A stretch of DNA of 64,000 nucleotides, taken from NCBI GenBank assembly GCA_039000515.1, contig JBCFYV010000001.1, positions 37,367,620 through 37,431,619 on the forward strand, written 5' to 3'. The stretch is from Timema cristinae (lineage: Eukaryota; Arthropoda; Insecta; Phasmatodea; Timematidae). The notes beneath the pieces are model-generated. The model worked only from the letters and a program-made list of their open reading frames with translations, did not search any database and was not told the DNA's origin. Made by a program: the position numbers and the translations under genes. Positions 11,217-22,415 of this stretch are shown piece by piece. Position 1 is the stretch's first letter, and every line of letters starts with the position of its first letter.

Positions 11217-12029
11217 GACAGATGCTACTAATTAATAAATAAGGAATATAATATATTTTATGTTATATTATTATTAATAAAAAAAAGATAAAATTATAAT
11301 AGTCATCAAGGCCAAGTGGGGGAACCATTTAATCAATGAGCGGAGTACCTGTATTAGCCTGGAGAGAGAATGGGGTTAAGGGGAATCTATGTTGATGGAC
11401 AGAAGTCATTGACCGTGTGACCCCATTTGTGGTTGTAAAAAAATAAATTTATTAATTGTGACATTGAACCTTCAACTTCCGCCGCTAGATCAATCAGTGT
11501 TTCTCTTGTCATGTTCATCAATACTAACGAAAGTATGACTACATGAACAATATCGACTGTTTTTGCACGTGAAGCACGCTCACTCATAAGCTATGCATGA
11601 CATAACGAAACAACTACACGTGACATAATCATTTGTGTGTGTCTCTGTGTGTGTGTGAAAGCCGCTAACAACCTTACCGGCCAGCTGCAAGCGTACCTTG
11701 CCAACTTGTGTTGGCGTCAATTCTGATGACGAGAATTACAAGGACGCAAGTCTCAATAATAAATATTGTCTGTTCCGTTTGAGTGGTTTTTGTTTTATCT
11801 ATACATACAAATTGCAGTCTACAGTCTGATAGTGACGGAGGAAACTTTTTTTTTTTGACAGTTTCAAAAGTTATTAAAACAATTTTTTTGAATATATATT
11901 CGAACGTAAAGCCATGTTATCTGCAAATGTCACTGTTGATAGATAATATCAGTATCTATAGTTAAAATCCTTTTATGTGGTCATATAGAGTCTGCTCTAA
12001 GGCGTCACTGTCAAAATATATTATACTAG
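11217..12029. other. No gene seen
   Basis: Contains a GT-rich stretch at 11634-11657. Open frames at 11387-11587 (minus) and 11783-11965 (plus) show no domain. Unique-looking sequence. Confidence 0.35.
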
Positions 12030-12506
12030 ATAGCTGTTGCCCGCGGCTTTGCTCGCGTGGAAGTTGATTATATACAAATACGAAAATATACATATGTATT
12101 TACAGATTAATTTAAAATATTACGTTACGTTGATGACCATAACTTGACCTCAGATCAAAAATAATGCAAGTCCGATACAAACTTTCACCCCCTTTTTCAT
12201 CCCTTATTAAATAATATTTTCCAAAATTCCTGAAACACGTATTTATTTGTTTTACGTCAATAACCGAAATACAAAATTTTGTTTATGTAACTTTCAAAAT
12301 GACGGACTTTTATACATATTATCATACATATTATCATCCCCTATTTTGACCCCTTTGGGGTGGAATTTTCTAAAATCCTTTCTTAGTGGGTGCATACATA
12401 ACAAAATGAATATACAGTCCGAATTTCATGCTTGTAGCTTTGATAGTTTGCGCTCGGCGATGATGAATCAGTCAGTCAGTCAGGACATGTTATTTTATAA
12501 GTATAG

Positions 12507-12507
<1 letters not shown>
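12030..12507 (-). mobile_element. Helitron-like element, copy 2 (inverted)
   Basis: The reverse complement matches 9938-10425 almost throughout, with the same TCTATACTTATAAAATAACA start (ending at 12507) and the same hairpin at the other end. A SINE-A begins at the very next base. Confidence 0.65.
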
Positions 12508-12537
<30 letters not shown>

Positions 12538-12804
12538 GCACCGAGTCTTACTACCCGTTCGGGTTGTACGCACTTAGGCTAATGTGTAATGGTAGGGTGA
12601 TTGTGAGATGAAATGGAGGACCTACAGTTTAACGTGGAATCCGAACCACGGTGGAGGCCTGGCATTCCCCACATTCACAAGATGTCTTGTCAGAGGTGAA
12701 GGAAGAGTTTGGCAATCAGATAAATCTGTGTCAGGACCGAGGATTGAACCTCGGATCCCCAGCACAGAGGTCTGACACCTTACCCCTGGACCACCAGGTC
12801 ACCC
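12508..12804 (-). mobile_element. SINE-A abutting the Helitron-like start
   Basis: A TTA-repeat tail (12508-12537), the shared tail complement agcaccgagtcttactaccc, the body, and the head ending at ccaccaggtcaccc. Complete apart from point changes. Confidence 0.85.
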
Positions 12805-12835
12805 TAAAATATATTATACAAAGGGATTATAAATG

Positions 12836-12950
12836 GGGAGAAGGTGTCAAGGGTCCGGAACCCTGGAATTTGATGGACCCCTGGGGTCCACATTTATGTT
12901 TAAAAACCTTTATTGGCTAAAGATAAGGTATAATTTTCTAGCCCCCCCCC
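12836..12950. mobile_element. Fragment of the 6732 hAT family
   Basis: gggtccggaaccctggaatt, tgatggacccctggggtcca and aaacctttattggctaaag match interior segments at 24580-24650 and 6890-6960. A C-run follows at 12942-12952. No termini. Confidence 0.5.
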
Positions 12951-12989
12951 CCTTTTACAATCACTCCCCTGAAAAAATATCTTTCCTTG

Positions 12990-13200
12990 TCTTGGTCTGG
13001 ACTACCGATGATGGTAAGATCGAGGTTCAAATCCCTGTCAGGTGTAGCTTTATGAGTTTTTTTTAGATAAATGTTGTTATACTCTACTTTCTCGCAAATG
13101 TGAATACATTTCCTCTAAATCCATTATTCCTCATCATTAATTAATTAGCGTAATTAGTACGCATGAAAAACTAACGGGTAGTTAAACGTTGTGCTTTATA
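12990..13200 (+). mobile_element. SINE-C copy, 5'-truncated
   Basis: Starts at ctggactaccgatgatggt, B box gaggttcaaatccc, body acatttcctctaaatcc, and a degraded tail aactaacgggtagttaaacg. Confidence 0.65.
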
Positions 13201-13245
13201 AATATAAATTACTTATAAAATAGTACAAATAAGCCTCAAATAGTA

Positions 13246-13511
13246 TTATTTATTATTTTATTATTTAGCACCACGTCTTACTACCCGTTCGGGCTATACG
13301 CTTTAAGTACTAATTACGCTAATGGATTAGGAATTGGGAAGGTTGAATTAGAGAAAGTGAACCCGCATTTGCGTGGAGGGAGAGTGGAAAACCATTTAGG
13401 AAACCCCCCCCCCCAGTTCACCCGAACGAGATTCGAACCTCGATCTCCCCGTCCTTGGCGGTCGAGCTCAACACGACTAAAGCGTTAGCCAACTACGCCA
13501 CCGAGGTGGGT
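13246..13511 (-). mobile_element. SINE-B, full-length copy
   Basis: On the minus strand: head ccacctcggtggcgtagttg with A box, B box gaggttcgaatctc, G-run interior (complement of 13405-13416), and shared tail with TAA-rich end. Target duplication CTCAAATAGTA at 13235-13245 and 13512-13522. Confidence 0.92.
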
Positions 13512-13793
13512 CTCAAATAGTAAAATAATATCAATGTTGACCACAAATATGAAATATTGTATTATATAACAGTTTCTTCTTAGTAAAATCTATCATTATA
13601 GTAGTATGGACGTAGTAATAACTTCTTAGGGTGTGTAAAATAAAGCATGGAGTAACCAACATTGACAAAAACTCTCCATGCTGTCTTTATAATATTAATA
13701 TATCTACATTTTGTCAATTTTAATAGCAAAAAAAAAAAATGCGTAAAATCGGATCATACTGACTACCGAGCGAGCAGTTTTAGGGGTTGCAAA

Positions 13794-13829
<36 letters not shown>

Positions 13830-13857
13830 AACTTATTTTATGTATTATCTTCAATAG
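13512..13857. other. No gene seen; ATT repeat
   Basis: A TTA-repeat microsatellite at 13797-13826 precedes the truncated SINE-A. No other feature recognised. Confidence 0.4.
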
Positions 13858-13861
13858 CCAG

Positions 13862-14010
13862 GCGGGAATGCCAGGCCTCCACCGTGGTTCGGATTCCACG
13901 TTAAACTGTAGGTCCTTCATTTCATCTCACAATCATCCTACCATTACACATTAGCGTAAGTGCGTATAACCCGAACGGGTAGTAAGACGCGGTGCTAATA
14001 TTATTATTAT
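13862..14010 (+). mobile_element. SINE-A, 5'-truncated copy
   Basis: Begins at ggaatgccaggcctccaccg and runs through gttaaactgtaggtccttca to the shared tail and TTA/TAA repeats. The tRNA head is absent, as for incomplete reverse transcription. Confidence 0.85.
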
Positions 14011-15790
14011 TAATATACAGGCAAGTAGCTTATTGGAGCCTTATAAGGTTCATAGCCCCTAATACATAATTTATGTTTTAAAATTTTAAAGTTATTCAAG
14101 AGGCATCTAAGGTTTAAAAAATATTATTTGCCACCTATTGTTGGAGGACTTCCCCACGAGCTACTAGACTTCTGAGCACGGTCCTAGTTTCAAACCTACC
14201 ACTGTACAGTATAACGATGATAACATATTTTAGAGTATTTGATAAAAGCTTTAACTTACAGTATTACCCATTTAAAAAAAAAAATTATACATACATAAAA
14301 GTATTTTCTTAAGTATAAGGTATTCTCGCTCCAAAATGGGATGAAGATAAGGAAAAGCGTAACCCAAACGGGTAGTAAGACGAGGTGCTAAAAAAAATGG
14401 AGAGTGAAGAGATTACACAATTATGAGTGGGCCCGGACTTTGATGACCTAAAAATAATAAAAAATGACCTATGAAATGACCTAAAAATGATAAAAAATAA
14501 CTTCAAATTTATATGTAAAATAAAAAAACACACAAACTTCGAATTGAGTGCATACAACTAAATAAAATACGTACGTTACAAGTGAAAACTAAAACGTATT
14601 TTATGAGATGCCTTTAAAAATTAAACTCTTACATCCTGCTGAATATAATATTGATTTATAAATATGTTTCAGAAATAATAGCTATACCTCTCCCAAAGCA
14701 ACCTTTTACAGCTTAGCTGCAATCTCACCAGGAATGTGTATTTTTACAACCATGCAGGCAAAGAGGATTAGCTTCTATTCTTAAAACTGTGTGATGAAAA
14801 AAAAAATATTTATTAGTATTTATTTATAAAATATCGATAGAATTTAAAAACATTGTTATTCACCATAAATACCTGAAAATGACACAAAATTTCTCAACAT
14901 GAAGCAAACAAAAAAAAATTAACCTAAAAATCATAAATGACAAAAAAAATAATCCAAATAATGACTTATAAAGTAAATGTTACGGTGCGCTGCACAGACT
15001 TTCTCTTTCATCTTAAAATAAAGAAACTTACTAAGAATTTATCAAAATTTGCGAAACAAAATAATATATATGGTTGCAAGAACAATCCACCAAAGAGCAT
15101 ACATTTCATAATATACATGGTTACAGAAATACTGTAAAAAAAAAGGGAGCATCTATATCCACCAAAAACCATCAATTTCAGATTTTTAAATATACCATAA
15201 CAAATGTATATGATTGCTTATAACTCAGAAACGATTGGTTTTATAAAAATATATTTCAGATTAAAATATTTTTATTTTTAATAGTTCTATAATTTAAAGT
15301 GCCCTTTATGTTATTTTAATGTAACCACGTGAATTCCCATTTTGTTTGTAGTGTTAAAAGATGTTTATAAAATTTAATAAATAGTTGTTAGAACGGATTT
15401 TGAGAAAATCGATTTTAACTTTTTTTGCCCTTCAATATACTACCCTTAATTTTATGATTGGATATCTTAATCCAAAAACCCCTCTGGTTGGGGGGGGGGG
15501 GGGAACCTTATGAACACCCCAAATACCAAGTTTAAGCCCGAACGGTAAAATCACTTCGGCTCTAGTCTGAAATATAGACAAACAGAGAGCATTGCAAAAA
15601 CAGGTTTTTCGATTTTAGAAAGTCATGAAACGTCAACATTTATCAAAATCTAAAGTTTAATTTTTTTAACGATCACAATACTTCTGTCTTCGAGGTTCTG
15701 AAGAAAGTAAAAAACAAACACAATGACATGGCATCAAAATCCTGGTCCTGATGATTATGAGTTACATATCCTTAGCTCATCACCAGACAT
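14011..15790. other. No gene seen
   Basis: Very AT-rich. A shared-tail fragment (cccaaacgggtagtaagacg) lies at 14355-14390. A G-run is at 15490-15502. Four near-identical atgacctaaaaat segments occur at 14440-14500. No ORF of interest. Confidence 0.4.
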
Positions 15791-16200
15791 AGTGTGATAA
15801 AATGTCGCAGACTACGGTGGACAGGATATGGAGTGCGAATGAGAGAATATAAAATCATGTTCAGGGTATTGACTAGCAAACCCAATGGGAAGAGACCATT
15901 GGGAAGACCTAGACGCAATGGGAAGATAACATTAAAATGGACCTAAAAGAGATAAGAATGTAATGTGGTGGACTGGATGGCACTAGCTCAAGATAGGGAT
16001 AGGATGTGATGAGATTGACTCGATATAACTAGTTCAGGATAGGGATAGGTGTAATGAGTTGGCCCGGATAAAATTAGCTCAAAATAGATATAGGGCGTGA
16101 TAAAGTGGATTGTATGGAACTAGCTCAAGATAAGGATAGAGTGTAATGAGGTAGACTGGATATAACTAGCTCAAATTAGGGATAGGTGGCGTACTTTTCA
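15791..16200 (+). pseudogene. LINE ORF2 C-terminus with tandemly repeated tail
   Basis: Reads LRWTGYGVRMREYKIM, then VLTSKPNGKRPLGRPRR; after a frameshift DLKEIRM-like sequence and VVDWMALAQDRDR follow. KPNGKRPLGRPRRRWED and WxxLAQDRDRW are standard ends of insect LINE ORF2. From 15962 the 56-bp piece encoding WxxLAQDRDRW is repeated about four more times with decay (aactagctcaagatagggat-like units to 16192). Confidence 0.75.
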
Positions 16201-16625
16201 AAGTCTGGAAATGAATATTATTGTTCCTAATGTCATAGAGGAAATGAGTTCATCCTTTTCCCAGAAAAGTTTTTAATTTTATATTTTCCTCATAGATCAT
16301 TCTTTCTCGAAAGGTTTAACACTCATGAATACTACGGAGGTTAGACTTAACTTTAAAAACACTTCGTTTTGTTGTGAACTATTTGAGGAGTTATTATGTC
16401 ATCCGCTCAAACGTTCAGGGTTCCTAGCTTTAGGAAGGTGTGGCCATTTTACAAGTGAAACAAATTAATACTAATAATTTAACTAGTCCTACACCTTGGA
16501 TCAGTAGGGAGCGTTTCTGCCCACTGATTCTAAGGTTCCTGTTTCGGTTTTAAGTATGGCCAAAAAATTGTTGTGTGGTGAGATAATCAGTCGGTCTAGA
16601 TAGTGCAAGTCAAACACCTCAAATA
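16201..16625. other. No gene seen
   Basis: Sequence between the LINE tail and the CTA/TAG microsatellite; nothing recognised. Confidence 0.35.
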
Positions 16626-16631
16626 CTTCTT

Positions 16632-16716
16632 CTATTACTACTACTACTATACTACTACTACTACTATACTACTAGTAGTAGTAGTAGTAGTAGTAGTAGT
16701 ATAGTAATAATAATAA
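16632..16716. repeat. Self-complementary CTA/TAG microsatellite
   Basis: CTA repeats (16632-16673) switch to TAG repeats (16674-16700) and then TAA repeats. The two halves are complementary and could fold into a hairpin of about 30 bp arms. Confidence 0.85.
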
Positions 16717-16721
16717 TAACT

Positions 16722-16977
16722 GACCCGCTTCGGTGGCGGCGTGGTCTAGCCTACTACTCTCGCATTTGACTAGACTGCCGATGACGGGGAAATTGAGGTT
16801 CAAATTTCAGTCGGACGCGTTGATTTTTTCCCCAAAAATGTTTTTCATCTCTCCTTCCACGCAAATGCAGGTACACTTCCTCTAAATACAACCTCCCTAG
16901 TCCTTAAAAATCACTAGAGTAATTAGTACATAAGCGTATAACCCGAACGGCTAGCGTAAGAGGTGGTGCTAAAAAAA
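16722..16977 (+). mobile_element. SINE-C copy
   Basis: Head cgcttcggtggcggcgtggt, B box gaggttcaaatttc, body cacgcaaatgcaggtacact, tail acccgaacggctagcgtaag and an A-rich end. Confidence 0.75.
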
Positions 16978-17689
16978 ACTGAACCCGTTAAAAAGAGTTG
17001 TACCAAAATATGGTCAGAATTAATATGTTATAAAATATAAATAATGTTATGAAACCGGCAGTAACAGCGTGTTTTCATTTCAAAGTATTTTTAATGTTAA
17101 AAAAAATTACTTGACTTTTTAAGATGATATACAAAAATTCAAAAAGTTTGTGAATCTTTAACTAAAGTAGTTAGTATTTTTTTAACTTTTACTAGAATTA
17201 AAAAAAAAATAGCCTTTACATTAAATCAGACACCATGACTTAACGAAATGTAATATATTTAATAACGATTTCCTAAACATATATTTTTAATTAACACCAA
17301 TTAAAATTATTTGTTTTCATCTTAAACGCCATTCTCTAGGAATAGGATTCATTATAAAGACGAGTGAAATAAGCCTTAGCACACCCAACTTAGATTCTGT
17401 ATTATGATTTCGGTAGGAAGAACAGTAGAAATCAGTTACTAAACTTACTAAAAACAATTTTAATATATTCATACATAAAGTCATGTCATCTTCAGTTGTC
17501 ATTTTTATAGTATTATCAATACCCATAGAATACCACAAATAATTTTGTAAAATGTCATCAATTTTGGCCGCAAATAAATATATTTTGAGTTTTATCTTTT
17601 GTTCTTCCCAACAAAAATTAGGCTATAGCCTCTAACTCTCCGTCACCGACAACCCAAACAAAACAAGACTGAACTGACCTCTTTGACAA
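16978..17689. other. No gene seen
   Basis: AT-rich sequence. The minus-strand frame 17317-17538 has no recognised domain. Confidence 0.35.
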
Positions 17690-17865
17690 TCTCAACTAGT
17701 CTAGTTTGCCAGTGACTAAGAGGTTGGTATATGTAGACCCACTGAGATTTTTTTCCTAAATGATTTCCCACTCTACCTTCATAAAAACACAGGAACATTA
17801 ACTCTAAATTCAACCTTACTCATCCTTACCTCTTATTGCAGTTAAATACGGATAACCTGGATGCA
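17690..17865 (+). mobile_element. SINE-C remnant
   Basis: actagtctagtttgccagtg, cctaaatgatttcccactct and ctctaaattcaaccttactc follow SINE-C order, but the head and tail are lost and divergence is high. Confidence 0.5.
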
Positions 17866-17929
17866 CAAAAAATAGCAGCGCGAGATGAAAAAATGAAATG
17901 TATACTTTAATTTAATTTAATAATACCCT

Positions 17930-18160
17930 GCTTCAGTGGCTGAACGGTATAAGGCGTCACTCTCGTGTTAGACTGGCCTGCTAGAGACAGGGAGATCAGG
18001 ATTCGAATCTCAGTCGGTTCTATTGGGATTTGTTCCTAATTGGTTTCCCACTCTCCTTCCATGCGAATGTAGGTAGATTACTTCAAAAGTGCTGCCTTCC
18101 TCATTCCTACCCCATTAGAGTAATTACTTAAACAGTTAATAAGACGCGGTGTGATAAAAC
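17930..18160 (+). mobile_element. SINE-C copy
   Basis: Head tgcttcagtggctgaacggt, B box aggattcgaatctc, body tggtttcccactctccttcc, tail remnant aagacgcggtgtgataaa. Confidence 0.75.
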
Positions 18161-18668
18161 AAACCCGATTATTTAAACCTGAGTATTTGATTAAAAATTA
18201 CTAAAACGATTATTTCCTTCTTCATTATAGAAGCATTTAGTCGCCATCCAATTTATTGTACAACTTGCAAGTCGTGGTCAGCAGTATTTAAGTTCTATTT
18301 AGAGCGTGATTCACGCGAATACTCAGTTCGTGACACTGTGTGGTTCGATGACCACTTATAATCAGTCATTATCATGAGAGAAAGAGAGAGGAGAGAGAAA
18401 AAACGGCTAGTTTTTTTTATAACTACTCTGAGCAGTGGTTTGTCACGCATGGTCGAGTTTCTGTGAAAGCAATAGTCTGCAGCAAGGACATTCATCAGTG
18501 TGGGTACAAGGGTGTGAAGGGGGGTTATAGGTACCCGCCCCTTTTGAAACGCGCCAATGTTCACACAGTCAATGGTTACAGGCTAAGACTATATTGGATA
18601 TCAACACACAGTTTACAAATAATTGTAATTACTGCACTTTTCTTATGAAGGACATTACAATTTAATTA
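18161..18668. other. No gene seen
   Basis: Contains an A/G-rich run at 18377-18400. The sequence around 18290-18600 is less AT-rich with overlapping frames on both strands, none identified. Confidence 0.35.
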
Positions 18669-18915
18669 ATTAAAAATTGTTTGAAAAAATGACAACAGGA
18701 CAAGGGAATCTAACGCGGGACCTTTGACTTAGTACGCCAATGTTCTATCACTGAGCTGTCCAAAGACTCGTCCCCTTCTCTGTGTCATTCTTAACTTCAC
18801 TCATAAGACTCAGCCTTAAGCTATGAATGAAGAATTACCCCGAGCATGGGACACAAAGCCAAAGGTCCCAGGTTCGATTAACGAATCCAGGTGTCACATT
18901 TCAATTAATTTAAAT
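18669..18915. mobile_element. Palindromic tRNA-like element, older copy
   Basis: Left half, inverted: ggacctttgacttagtacgc, atcactgagctgtcc. Right half, direct but more decayed: cacaaagccaaaggtcccag, gttcgatt. Outer arms aattg...aaatgacac/gtgtcacatttcaatt. Same arrangement as 56136-56407; central part diverged. Confidence 0.65.
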
Positions 18916-19009
18916 GATACTAGACTATCTTTGACAAGGAGGTCGAGTTTCAAATATTGACCAGTGCTTTAGAGGTGGTTTTACATATTTATTTATTTAT
19001 TTTTATCAA

Positions 19010-19335
19010 GAATTTTACTCACAGCTGTCGCCTGTAATCCGTCCCCACTCACCACTTTTCTCTGTTGTAACATTCCTCTTTTGTTACGTTTCTCGCAAAC
19101 ATTGCATCGTTGACATCATCCCACCAACCTCCTCTTCTCTTTCTTCTCTAAGACGGTGTCCATTCCACATTCCAGTATCTTTCAAGGTCATTTAAGTTCT
19201 GCAATCATTTTCGTGTGTCCGAACCATGTCAGTCGTCTCTTCTCCGCGTCGTATTTAAAATTTTCTTCGCCATGCCAATCATTTCCCACGTGTCTTCCTT
19301 TCTAATTGATTCTAATTTTGATCTTCTGCAGCTTC
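19010..19335 (-). pseudogene. LINE ORF2 C-terminal remnant
   Basis: The minus strand encodes, with frameshifts, RRLTWFGHTKMI, then RGGWWDDVNDAMFARNVTKE and ECYNREKW. The RLxWFGH...RWxDDV...R...W pattern marks a LINE ORF2 tail, of another family than that at 15791. It ends against the TTAA-type MITE at 19338. Confidence 0.65.
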
Positions 19336-19337
19336 TT

Positions 19338-20024
19338 CTTAAGGCGGGAGTGTAGGGGACGCGAGAAAAGGCTATTTATTATTATTATTATCATCATTAT
19401 TAGCACCACGTCTTACTATCCATTCGGGTTATACGCACGCTAATGTGTAATGGTAGGGTGATTGTGAGATGAAATGGAGGACCTACAGTTTAACGTGGGA
19501 TCCGAACCACGGTGGAGGCCTGGCATTCCCCACATTCACAAGTTGTGATTAATACACGTCTTGTCAGAGGTGAAGGAAGAGTTTGGCAATCAGATAAATC
19601 TGTGCCGGGACCGAGGATTGAACCCCGGACCCTCAGCACAGAAGTCCGACACCTTACCCCACCAGGTCACCCAAAAGGCAAGGGTTTTTGCTGGTTTTTT
19701 ATAGCAATAAATCAAATATTATTCCAGTAGAAACATAGAGTTTAATTTTCTTCACATGGTGATATCAACATTTGTTGAATATTTGTCATGAGCCTAATGG
19801 CATTACATGAGAAACTTTTTAAATGAAGAGAAAATGCTGTAATTAAATTCAAGGACACCCTTGACAGATATTCAAGAATTTTTGAGGTCGACATGTGAAG
19901 GAAATTAAACTTTTATATAACTACTGGAGCAATATTTGATTGGTTTGGGAAAAAAAATGGTTTTGCTATAAAAATTGAAAAAAAAAAAATCACTGAACCT
20001 TTCTTGTGTTCCCTACACCTTAAG
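19338..20024. mobile_element. CTTAAGG-type MITE split by SINE-A
   Basis: Left end C-TTAA-GGCGGGAGTGTAGGGGAC; right end ...TTCCCTACACC-TTAA-G. TTAA on both sides suggests a TTAA-targeting superfamily (piggyBac- or Kolobok-type). The arms carry attccagtagaaacatagag and its inverse. A SINE-A occupies 19373-19672. It is the most complete of four copies. Confidence 0.75.
19373..19672 (-). mobile_element. SINE-A, variant with 13-base insertion
   Basis: Full copy on the minus strand with duplication AAAAGGC at 19366-19372 and 19673-19679. It has the extra gtgattaatacac segment at the CTTGT palindrome, shared with 39005-39299. Confidence 0.88.
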
Positions 20025-20249
20025 CAATCCATTAAATTGCCCATAACTTTTTTCCCGACTTAAATACCACACTTCTGCTTCGTAAATGTTTACACTCTGT
20101 ATGATGTGATTTATCATTGCGGTTTTTCTCATCCCTTCACCACACCAATGAGGGTGCACTTTATTTAAAACTAAACTTGTACCTATTCCTTAAATTAAGC
20201 CGCTAAACCAGCCTTCCCTTTTTTTTTACGTTAACTAATATCTGTCCAG

Positions 20250-20690
20250 ACCATACAAATTTAAATTACACTAATTTGTTAGCGATGAGAAAGGTAGAGT
20301 TTTAGAAGAAATGTATAGACTTTGCGTCAAGGCATTTTGTAAAAACGTATTTCGGTGGCCGCATGGTATAAGGCGCTACTTTTGCAGTAGATTAGAATGC
20401 CGTTGACGGGGATTTAGATCCGAATATCTTTAGGGAACACTGAAGGTGGTTTTACAAAATAGTGTCCCTCTTTCCCTCTACTCAAATGCGGGTACATTTC
20501 TTATAAATATGACATTCTTAATCCCTAAAACCATTAGCGTAATTAGTACATAAGTATATAATCTGAATGGGTAGTAAGATGCGGTGCCAAAAAGAAGAGT
20601 GTAAAACTATTCAGGAAAACCCACCATCAGTATACCCATCTTGGATTTAAACCCCGACCTCCCCATCACCATAAAATAAAACATGATCAG
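20250..20690 (-). mobile_element. SINE-C (minus) split by a plus-strand SINE-C
   Basis: Two minus-strand pieces, 20250-20345 (tail side) and 20605-20690 (B-box side, ggatttaaaccccgacctcc), join across the inserted copy. TGTAAAA occurs at both junctions as a probable duplication. Confidence 0.6.
20346..20604 (+). mobile_element. SINE-C inserted in SINE-C
   Basis: Head atttcggtggccgcatggta, agattagaatgccgttgacg, and the tail ctgaatgggtagtaagatgc. The B box is decayed (gatccgaatatc). Confidence 0.65.
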
Positions 20691-21359
20691 CCTGATATTT
20701 AGTCCGCGTTCTCATCGATGGGAGCATTAATTTAACTCTTTATTTACAAATTGAACAGAACTTCTTTAAAAATATCAAAAATTATCTTAACAAATTGATG
20801 TAATTATAAACGTATATCGTTGGTTTTTATAAGCTTACTTTAATATTAAGGTTTAAGAAATATGGGTGAGGAGATTGGTTTAGAATAAGTGCATCTGCAT
20901 TTTTTTTAGAGAAGATGGCAAAACTGAATTGATAAATCATCTTTATAAAACCTCTCCCAATGCACCCGAGCGAGATTCGAACATCGATCTGCTCAGCACT
21001 TGTAATACTTTATGTTTCAAGCCTGATACTTTAGACAGTGTGACCGCCATTACGTATGTACTTTATAGTGCTTAAAAATATTTTGATTATATAAAGAAAG
21101 GCTTATAATTTGATTACTTCAGATAAAAGAGTTTGTATAAGTAATGTTAAAAACTGATTAACATCTGTATTGACATTTTAATGGCGATTTAGATTAAGCT
21201 CAAGACTAATGTTAAATATCGTGACTTAAAATATATATTTTAACAAACTATCTTATCTTAAATGTGTTGCTCAGCAAACTTTAGATAAATCCAGGCAGTA
21301 CTAGAATACACATCTCAAGATTTTCGGTTAGGATGGCTATTTTTTTTAACATGAGGAGA
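20691..21359. other. Mostly unrecognised; SINE-C fragment
   Basis: A minus-strand SINE-C 5' piece (acccgagcgagattcgaaca) lies at about 20955-21055. The rest is AT-rich with nothing named. Confidence 0.45.
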
Positions 21360-21520
21360 CCTGCTTCGGTGGCTGCATGGTCTAAGACATCATTTTCGTG
21401 TTAGATTAGACTGCCGATGACAAGGAGATCGGGGTTCTAAACCTGGTCAGGTGTAATGAGAGTGGTTGTCCCTAAACGATTTATCACGCTGCCTTCACGT
21501 CAAATCCTTGTCAGCGCATT
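21360..21520 (+). mobile_element. SINE-C copy, 3'-truncated
   Basis: Head ctgcttcggtggctgcatgg, gattagactgccgatgacaa, B box ggggttctaaacc, body cgatttatcacgctgccttc. The tail is absent. Confidence 0.65.
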
Positions 21521-21677
21521 AAACTAGGAGTCTCGCGTTTGACTCTCGACACGTTGTCTCTTATCGTAAAGTTAAATTTAACGGTCGGAGCACTAGGTAT
21601 TGTTTCTATTCTAGGGAAATGTTAGTTTGTAAGTCGTAGGCTGGTATGAGTTTGCTCTTAAAAAGCACGTTGACTGG

Positions 21678-21870
21678 CCCACATTAGTTGTGGCGTGGTA
21701 TAAGGCGTTAAGGCTCTCAATAGACTAAATTATCATTGACGGGTAGATTGGGGTTCCACATTTGGTTGTTGTGGTTTTAATAATTCCTTCTCCCCGCTAA
21801 TATGGGTGCACTTCCTCTTCAAGATACCCTCCTAGTCCTTACCTCTTAGATTAAACCAATAGTAGCCCAT
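21678..21870 (+). mobile_element. SINE-C copy, diverged
   Basis: cacattagttgtggcgtggt, tagactaaattatcattgac, ggggttccacatttggttg, then gctaatatgggtgcacttcc. The tail is eroded. Confidence 0.55.
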
Positions 21871-21899
21871 GTGTTTAAAGTATCAATTCAAATAAAATA

Positions 21900-22415
21900 G
21901 CCCACTTCGGTGGCCACGTGATATAAAGCTCTACTCTAACAGTAGATTAGACTGCCGATGACGTGGAGATCCAGTTTCGAATCTCGGTCGCGTGTAATAA
22001 TAATAATAATATTTAGCACCGCGTCTTACTATGCGTTTGGGTTATACGCCTTAAGTACTAATTACGCTAATGGATTAGGAATTGATAAGGTTGAATTAGA
22101 GGAAGTGAACCCGCATTTGCGTGGAGGGAGAGTGGAAAACAACCCCCAGTTCACCCGACCGAGATTCGAACCTCGATCTCCCCGTCCTCAGCAGTAGAGA
22201 TCAACACGACAAGCGCGTTAGCCAACTACGCCACCGAGGCGGGTCGGTCGCGTGTACTAAGGGTGATTTTTCATCAATGCTTTTCCAATCTCTCTCGCCA
22301 TGCAAATGGGGTTACACGTCTTCTAAATATAACCTTCCTAATTCCTAAAACTATTATCGTAATTAATATATAAACGTATAGCCCAAACGGGTAGTAGGAC
22401 ACTGTGCTAAAAAAA
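21900..22415 (+). mobile_element. SINE-C copy split by SINE-B
   Basis: The 5' half 21900-21996 (cttcggtggccacgtgatat, gactgccgatgacgtggaga) and 3' half 22246-22415 (gggtgatttttcatcaatgc, cccaaacgggtagtaggaca) are separated by the SINE-B insertion and its duplication. Confidence 0.8.
21997..22245 (-). mobile_element. SINE-B inserted in SINE-C
   Basis: Full head (cgcctcggtggcgtagttgg), B box and tail on the minus strand. Perfect 11-bp duplication GGTCGCGTGTA at 21986-21996 and 22246-22256, inside the host SINE-C B-box region. Its C-run is only five long. Confidence 0.92.

Noticed and set aside
12247..12582. Frame with a long Leu run (and the Leu run at 39201-39446, Ile run at 13797)
   Set aside because: They are TTA/TAA microsatellite tails of SINEs read in one frame.
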